Assembly: GCA_902826385.1 (NCBI GenBank)
Contig: CADEEU010000101.1
Span: 1-10,213, forward strand
Reading direction: 5' to 3'
Length of the DNA stretch: 10,213 bases
From: an uncultured Acidobacteriota bacterium
GTDB lineage: Bacteria; Acidobacteriota; Blastocatellia; Pyrinomonadales; Pyrinomonadaceae
A program made the translations under genes and the position numbers. Below are positions 6,252-10,213 of this stretch, piece after piece. Below the pieces are notes generated by a model, which was not told where the DNA came from, did no database searches, and saw only the letters and a list, made by a program, of their open reading frames with translations. The first letter of the stretch is position 1. Every line of letters begins with the position of its first letter.

Positions 6252-6891
6252 CCATTTCTGCCGTCCCGATAAACGGCAAAACCATCCCGATAACACCTGC
6301 GTGAATTTCTTCGACTGAAGCGTTCGCATCAATGACCTTGAAGCGATCCGGCTCACGTTCGGCAACGCCTAAATAGGCCGTGCGGACCGCGGCGTAAAAA
6401 TCCGCGGTCTCGACGTCCATTCGGTTGACGCGTTCGCCGGTTTCGCTGCGGGCCTGCATTCTGCGAAGCGCGTTTTCGACCGTTATGTCGAAAAACAGCG
6501 TTAGGTCCGGTTTCAGGCCGCCGGTAGCAAGGTAAATGATCTCGTTTACCGTCGCTTCAGGAAAACCGCGGCCGGCTCCCTGATAAGCGAATGTCGCATC
6601 GGCGTAACGATCCGAGATTACGATGCGGCCTTGTTCCAATGCGGGTTTGATCAGAAATTCGACGTGTTGGGCCCGGTCGGCGGCAAAAAGAAGAAGTTCG
6701 GCACGCGGAGCCACCGTTTCTTCGGTCTCAAGAAACGCTTCGCGAAGCCGTCGCCCGAGCGGTGTTCCGCCCGGCTCGCAGGTCGTAATGACATCTATCG
6801 ACCGCTGGCGCAGTGCTCCGGCGAGCATGCGTAATTGTGTGGATTTTCCGCTGCCGTCGATCCCTTCGAAAGTAATAAATTTTCCGCGCAA
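6223..6891 (-). CDS. tmk: Thymidylate kinase (dTMP kinase)
   Basis: Tmk phosphorylates dTMP to dTDP with ATP, an essential cytoplasmic step of dTTP synthesis. The protein has 222 residues, near the usual 200-220. The N-terminus MRGKFITFEGIDGSGKSTQL carries the P-loop (10-18). TTCEPGGT (36-43) corresponds to the common TREPGGT, with Cys38 in place of Arg. ISDRYADATFAYQGAGRG (92-109) is the DR(Y/H) substrate motif, and the LID region lies near 143-155 (RSETGERVNRMD). The start is TTG at 6889-6891, 4 nt after the hfq stop; no ATG fits better, and the resulting N-terminus is standard for the family. No Shine-Dalgarno site is evident, so translation may be coupled to hfq. The last eight residues (PLNHTKTQ) come from an inverted-repeat arm and are probably not part of the ancestral fold. 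Confidence 0.95.
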   Translation of the reverse strand: MRGKFITFEGIDGSGKSTQLRMLAGALRQRSIDVITTCEPGGTPLGRRLREAFLETEETVAPRAELLLFAADRAQHVEFLIKPALEQGRIVISDRYADATFAYQGAGRGFPEATVNEIIYLATGGLKPDLTLFFDITVENALRRMQARSETGERVNRMDVETADFYAAVRTAYLGVAEREPDRFKVIDANASVEEIHAGVIGMVLPFIGTAEMEPLNHTKTQ

Positions 6892-6895
6892 TTAG

Positions 6896-7120
6896 TTAAT
6901 TCGACTCTGATTTTCGTTCCTGTGAGATGGTGGAAATCGAGTGCTTAAAGATCAAAACATCTTGTCCGCCCACATCGAGCATGACCGAAAATTTGTCAAA
7001 GCTCTTAATCCTTCCGGATAAAGTAGATCCTGGGAGCAGATGAACCACAACGTTCACCTTCTCACGCCGAGTCGAATTTAAAAAGGCATCCTGAATGTTT
7101 TGGGCGGCCTGTTTTTCCAT
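6896..7120 (-). CDS. hfq: RNA chaperone Hfq
   Basis: Hfq is an Sm-like protein forming a hexameric ring that binds small RNAs and mRNAs, pairs them, and affects stability and translation. This one has 74 residues, a compact form without a long disordered tail. The N-terminal NIQDAFLN (8-15) carries the conserved Gln and Asp. The rim has RREK (18-21), keeping the two arginines. Sm1 runs through LSGRIKSFDKFSVML (34-48). Sm2 is IFKHSISTI (57-65), where the usual KHA is KHS (Ala to Ser at 61), with Lys59 and His60 of the proximal uridine site retained. The usual Leu before the arginines (as in NALRRE) is Thr17. Start ATG at 7120; upstream there is only a weak GGAAA about 13 nt away. It lies between miaA and tmk on the same strand, and miaA-hfq adjacency is widespread in bacteria. 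A promoter of its own sits in the 142-nt gap behind miaA. Confidence 0.94.
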   Translation of the reverse strand: MEKQAAQNIQDAFLNSTRREKVNVVVHLLPGSTLSGRIKSFDKFSVMLDVGGQDVLIFKHSISTISQERKSESN

Positions 7121-7165
7121 AACATTTCGTGTTTCCGGCGATCTTTATTGATTATTACGAATCGG

Positions 7166-7193
7166 ATTATAACAGATTTGGCTTATCAAACAA
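7166..7193 (-). promoter_or_regulatory. Putative sigma70-type promoter of hfq
   Basis: On the minus strand TTGTTT (7188-7193) and a perfect TATAAT (7166-7171) are separated by 16 nt. Transcription would start near 7159, about 39 nt before the hfq ATG. The -10 is perfect and the -35 matches only its first three bases. The location in the unusually long, AT-rich 142-nt miaA/hfq gap supports it. This gap holds nothing else except an 8-bp palindrome CCGTACGG at 7205-7212. Confidence 0.5.
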
Positions 7194-7262
7194 GTGTTTT
7201 CTTTCCGTACGGTCGCAAAAGTTTGTGCCGATAAACGTTAAGCCCAAACAATTTACAAATCT

Positions 7263-8195
7263 TTACGTCTGCTCCTGTACAATCTGCAGGGCGGCGTCCA
7301 CGACTGCCTTGTCGGTGCCAAAACCGTTCAACCAGCGAGCGTTTTCTTCGGCCCGAAACCAGGTTAACTGGCGTTTTGAATAGTTTCGGACGTCTTGTTT
7401 CGTCTTTTCCAGGGCACTTTCCAGTGTCCGCTCACCCCGCAGATATTCGCAAACCCGCCGATAGCCGTGCGACCCGAGAGCGTTGCTTGTATCTGATACG
7501 CCCGCGGCCCTGATCTGTTTCACCTCGTCAACCAACCCCGCCGCGAAATGCTTTTCCGCTCGCTGATCGATCAGCCGATAAAGGTCGTCTCTTGGCGGCG
7601 ATAAAACTATCAGCGTTATCCTTTTAGCCAAATCCGATGGCGGCGGCCGATCAGTCTGTCGGGCCGACATTCGTTCGCCCGTTTGAATAAAAACCTCGAT
7701 TGCACGGATAACACGAACATAATCTCGCGGAAAAAGCCTGCCGGCCGCCTGCGGATCTAGCCGCGTTAAGATTCGGTGCAGATGTTCCGGGCCTTTCAGC
7801 TCATTCAATTGCTGAAGCCGATCTCGCAGCTTCGCGTCCGTCTGAGGGCTTTCAAACAGCGGATGCATCAACGTTCTAAGATAAAAGCCCGTTCCGCCGA
7901 CCAGCACCGCCATCTTTCCCCGATCTTCGATTTCTGCGATCTTCTTTTCAGCGTCACGCGCCCAATCAGCGGCGGTATAATTCACACGCGGATCGACGTA
8001 ATCGAGCAGATGATGCGGCACGCCCTGCATCTCGGTCGCGGAAGGTTTTGCCGTCGCAATCTCGATCTCACGATAGATCTGCACCGAATCGAAATTCACT
8101 ACTTCCCCGCCGACGCGCTTTGCAACTGCCACGCCAAAAGCGGTTTTGCCCGAAGCCGTCGGGCCGGCGATCGCATAAACGGGTCGCGGGGTCAT
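7263..8195 (-). CDS. miaA: tRNA dimethylallyltransferase
   Basis: MiaA transfers the dimethylallyl group of DMAPP to N6 of A37 in tRNAs that read codons starting with U; MiaB and others may modify it further. The protein has 310 residues, the normal length. Motifs in order are AGPTASGKTAF (10-20, P-loop), FDSVQIYR (35-42, the DSxQxY motif with the catalytic Asp), GVPHHLLD (58-65), VLVGGTGFYLRTL (97-109), and RDYVRVIRAIEV about 160-172. The C-terminal part has ALGSHGYRRVCEYL, a variant of the usual A(I/L)GYxE region with two extra residues, and YSKRQLTWFR near 272-281. The DMAPP it uses comes from the MEP pathway represented by dxr and ispG nearby. The ATG at 8195 gives a standard N-terminus; no Shine-Dalgarno site is seen. 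It is the first gene of the minus-strand block. Confidence 0.96.
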   Translation of the reverse strand: MTPRPVYAIAGPTASGKTAFGVAVAKRVGGEVVNFDSVQIYREIEIATAKPSATEMQGVPHHLLDYVDPRVNYTAADWARDAEKKIAEIEDRGKMAVLVGGTGFYLRTLMHPLFESPQTDAKLRDRLQQLNELKGPEHLHRILTRLDPQAAGRLFPRDYVRVIRAIEVFIQTGERMSARQTDRPPPSDLAKRITLIVLSPPRDDLYRLIDQRAEKHFAAGLVDEVKQIRAAGVSDTSNALGSHGYRRVCEYLRGERTLESALEKTKQDVRNYSKRQLTWFRAEENARWLNGFGTDKAVVDAALQIVQEQT

Positions 8196-8265
8196 GGAGT
8201 AGATAATAATCTAATACGCGATTTGCGGCCGTCGCGAAAACGACGATTGTGGTTATCGCGGCAAA

Positions 8266-8364
8266 ATTGTAAATTCCAAATTGTAAATTGCTAATTGGTA
8301 TTGAATTAGATTGCCGGATTCTTCTTGAACCTTAATGTCCAATTGACAATTTAGAATTGGCAAT
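8266..8364. repeat. Inverted repeat in the divergent miaA/yhhN gap (AATTGTAAATT type)
   Basis: Arms 8266-8291 and 8339-8364 (26 nt each) match in inverted orientation at 21 of 26 positions by hand. The left arm contains AAATTGTAAATT twice, 14 nt apart. The 47-nt interior holds a further small hairpin, CTAATT with AATTAG (8291-8296 and 8304-8309). The element takes up most of the 177-nt gap between the divergent start codons. The remaining part (8196-8265) shows a small 5-bp stem CGTCG/CGACG near 8230-8245 and no convincing promoter. Confidence 0.7.
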
Positions 8365-8372
8365 GTTTTTAG

Positions 8373-9032
8373 ATGATTAACCTGAACACTGCCTCAATCC
8401 TGCTCGCTGCCGTGAGTTTGGCTGGCTCAGTCGCTTACGTTCTCGCCCGCTGGAAAGACAAAGGCACCGCGGCCGCAATAGCCAAGACGGCGGCTAGCTC
8501 CGCGTTCGTCGCATTGGCGTTTGTAAACGGAGCAACGGAAACGACGTACGGTCAGCTCATTCTTGCGGCCCTGATTTTTAGCTGGCTGGGAGATATGCTG
8601 CTATTGTCTTTGACAAGCTCGTTCCTGCTTGCAGGTATCGCCTCATTTTTTGCAGCTCATCTGGCTTTCGCAATCGCTTTTGCGAATAACGCCCTTAACG
8701 CTTCCGCCGGTGCGATTACTTTCTTGCTTGCCCTGGTCTTTGGAATACTGGTGCTGCGATGGCTTTGGAAATACCTGAACGGTTTTTACCGCATCGCCGT
8801 TCCTCTGTATCTAGTAGCCATTGCCTCGATGATCGCACTCGCGATTGCCGCAAGCTTTGTATCTTTGCCTCCCACGGTTGCGGTGGGCGCTGTTGCGTTC
8901 GCAATTTCCGACATCTCAGTGGCCCGCGACCGGTTTATCGAAAAAAGCGTTGCGAACAAAGCCTGGGGCTTGCCGCTCTATTATTTTGCCCAAATCCTGC
9001 TCGCCGCTTCGGTGAGCTTCCGGGCCGAATAG
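8373..9032 (+). CDS. YhhN/TMEM86 family membrane protein, probable lysoplasmalogenase
   Basis: This is an integral membrane protein of 219 residues, almost entirely hydrophobic, with about seven or eight predicted helices. It belongs to the YhhN/TMEM86 family, in which characterised members (human TMEM86B and a Legionella homologue) hydrolyse the vinyl-ether bond of lysoplasmalogens. Family landmarks are AKTAASSAF (37-45, with the conserved Lys), FSWLGDMLLL (69-78, Asp74), LLAGIASFFAAHLAF (85-99, His96), VGAVAFAISDISVARDRF (171-188, Asp180) and LPLYYFAQILLA near the end. The two Asp residues proposed as catalytic are present. The start is firm: a TAG stop sits directly before the ATG at 8373. 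No Shine-Dalgarno site is seen. Whether this organism makes plasmalogens is not shown by the window, so the substrate is inferred from the family only. Confidence 0.85.
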   Translation: MINLNTASILLAAVSLAGSVAYVLARWKDKGTAAAIAKTAASSAFVALAFVNGATETTYGQLILAALIFSWLGDMLLLSLTSSFLLAGIASFFAAHLAFAIAFANNALNASAGAITFLLALVFGILVLRWLWKYLNGFYRIAVPLYLVAIASMIALAIAASFVSLPPTVAVGAVAFAISDISVARDRFIEKSVANKAWGLPLYYFAQILLAASVSFRAE

Positions 9033-9048
9033 GATATCCTGAACCATC

Positions 9049-10213
9049 ATGAAAATTGCCCTATTGTCGCTGATCCTTTCGACCTTTTTCTTCCCGGCCT
9101 CAGCCCAGCGAACGGAAAATTACACACGTTACGTCAATCCGCTGATCGGCACTCAGAAAATGGGCCACACGTTTCCGGGTGCGACAGTGCCGTTCGGGGC
9201 GGTGCAGCTTTCGCCTGACACGGACCAGCAGCCGCACAATATCGGCGGCGTGTATAACAAGGACGCGTACAAATACTGCGCTGGCTATCAGTACGACGAC
9301 GCGAGCATCGTTGGATTCTCTCACACGCATTTCAGCGGTACAGGGCATAGCGATCTTGGGGACTTTCTGATCATGCCGACGATTGGCGAATTGCAGCTTG
9401 AGCCCGGCAGCAAAAGCGATCCTTCTACCGGATTTCGTTCCGGCTTCTCGCACGCAAACGAGACCGCAGAGCCGGCCTATTACAAGGTCAAACTAGACGA
9501 CCACAACATCCTTGCCGAAATGACCGCAACGACGCGGGTCGGGTTTCATCAGTATACGTTTCTGAACCCGGTCGCTACCGCTCCCGGTCCTGACAAACCC
9601 GCTGCCGCAGGTGGTACTGACAAGATCGACGCTCACATCATCCTCGACCTGATGCACGGCATCTACAATTACGAGGACAAGAATGTCTGGACGTTCGTAC
9701 GGGTTGAAGACGATCGAAGAGTCGTCGGTTATCGCCAGACTAACGGCTGGGCGCGAACACGAACAGTCTATTTTGCGATGGAGTTCTCGAAGCCGTTCAA
9801 ATCGTACGGCTTCAAGAATTTCGGCAAAGAAGATTACAAGGGCTTCTGGAGAAAGTTCGACCAGACAAAGAATTTTCCAGAAATGGCTGGAAAACAGATA
9901 CGTGCGTATTTCGATTTCGACGCTACCGCGAATGAGAAGGTGAAGATCAAATTTGCCATCTCGCCAGTATCGACCGAAGGCGCTCTCTTAAACATGAATG
10001 CTGAGATTCCGCACTGGGATTTCGAGCGCACCAAACGCGAAAGCCAGGCGGAGTGGAACCGCGAGCTAAGCAAGATCGCCGTCACCACGCTCGATGAAGG
10101 CGAGATGGTGAATTTCTACACGGCCTTGTATCACGCACTACTGACGCCGACGGTTTACATGGACGTCGATGGCCGGTACAAGGGCGTTGACCAGAATATC
10201 CACAAAGCAGTAA
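9049..10213 (+). CDS. GH92 family alpha-mannosidase precursor, 3'-truncated by window edge
   Basis: Glycoside hydrolase family 92 enzymes are calcium-dependent exo-acting alpha-mannosidases that trim mannose from N-glycans and mannans by inversion. The reading frame is open from the ATG at 9049 to the window end, giving 388 residues of an expected 700-800. A signal peptide MKIALLSLILSTFFFPASA with cleavage near residue 20 indicates export. The family N-terminal beta-sandwich signature is strong: YVNPLIGTQ, GHTFPGATVPFGAVQLSPDT, then CAGYQYDD and GFSHTHFSGTGHSDLGDFL. Downstream come HIILDLMHG and YFAMEFSKPF, and near the edge EWNRELSKI and FYTALYHALLTPTVYMDVDG, at the start of the helical barrel domain. 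The catalytic acid/base and calcium ligands lie mostly beyond the window. A Pro/Ala/Gly-rich loop near residues 173-191 (APGPDKPAAAGGTDK) looks like an insertion. The gene starts 16 nt after yhhN, with only AGGA 14 nt upstream, so it may be cotranscribed. Confidence 0.95.
   Translation, partial: MKIALLSLILSTFFFPASAQRTENYTRYVNPLIGTQKMGHTFPGATVPFGAVQLSPDTDQQPHNIGGVYNKDAYKYCAGYQYDDASIVGFSHTHFSGTGHSDLGDFLIMPTIGELQLEPGSKSDPSTGFRSGFSHANETAEPAYYKVKLDDHNILAEMTATTRVGFHQYTFLNPVATAPGPDKPAAAGGTDKIDAHIILDLMHGIYNYEDKNVWTFVRVEDDRRVVGYRQTNGWARTRTVYFAMEFSKPFKSYGFKNFGKEDYKGFWRKFDQTKNFPEMAGKQIRAYFDFDATANEKVKIKFAISPVSTEGALLNMNAEIPHWDFERTKRESQAEWNRELSKIAVTTLDEGEMVNFYTALYHALLTPTVYMDVDGRYKGVDQNIHKAV

Noticed and set aside
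7121..7262. Possible small RNA or riboswitch in the miaA/hfq gap
   Set aside because: Apart from the likely hfq promoter no stable hairpin or known RNA motif was seen.
7776..8294. 172-codon plus-strand open frame opposite the miaA 5' part
   Set aside because: It is a shadow of miaA, with no recognisable domain, and runs on into the intergenic palindrome.
2269..8364. CRISPR or tandem-repeat array
   Set aside because: The repeats are isolated inverted pairs of different sequence, without regular spacers or cas genes.
8343..8371. TTGACA with 17-nt spacing to TTTTTA as a yhhN promoter
   Set aside because: The -35 is perfect but the -10 is poor, and transcription would begin inside the yhhN coding region.
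9031..9040. Perfect 10-bp palindrome AGGATATCCT over the yhhN stop
   Set aside because: It is too short to distinguish from chance and no second copy was noticed; it is not a usable terminator.

Overview
This looks like a piece of a bacterial chromosome, probably from Acidobacteriota and possibly close to Blastocatellia/Pyrinomonadaceae. That placement is an inference from three things: the style of the secreted TonB-domain protein, the near absence of Shine-Dalgarno sites, and the palindromic intergenic repeats. No rRNA or other decisive marker is present. Base composition is moderate in GC. No phage, insertion sequence, CRISPR or tRNA was seen. The gene set is mostly housekeeping, with a partial glycosidase at the right end.

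Left block (+ strand, 1-3460): the 3' part of dxr, then rseP, then ispG. Dxr and IspG are the first committed and the penultimate enzymes of the MEP isoprenoid pathway. RseP is a site-2 intramembrane protease. The order dxr-rseP-ispG is a recurrent bacterial arrangement.

Middle block (- strand, read right to left from 8195 to 3558): miaA (tRNA A37 prenyltransferase), hfq (RNA chaperone), tmk (dTMP kinase), holB (DNA polymerase III delta'), a secreted TonB-C-domain protein, and a small DUF2752 membrane protein. IspG (MEP pathway) and MiaA are linked in metabolism, because MiaA uses the dimethylallyl diphosphate that the pathway makes. hfq has a sigma70-like promoter of its own. The TonB-domain gene has the only strong Shine-Dalgarno site in the window, and what looks like an ECF-sigma (RpoE-like) promoter.

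Right block (+ strand, 8373-10213): a YhhN/TMEM86-type membrane protein (lysoplasmalogenase family), then the 5' two-fifths or so of a secreted GH92 alpha-mannosidase that runs off the window.

The most unusual feature is in the spacers. Five gaps (rseP/ispG, ispG/DUF2752, tonB/holB, holB/tmk, miaA/yhhN) each hold a different long imperfect inverted repeat with arms of about 18-32 nt. In three of them the arms are built from roughly 9-nt units. One right arm runs into tmk and encodes its last residues. No gene-free stretch exceeds 300 bases. No clear new multi-gene system was found; the repeats, the ECF-type promoter and the TonB-domain protein with an unassigned C-terminal half are the best leads.
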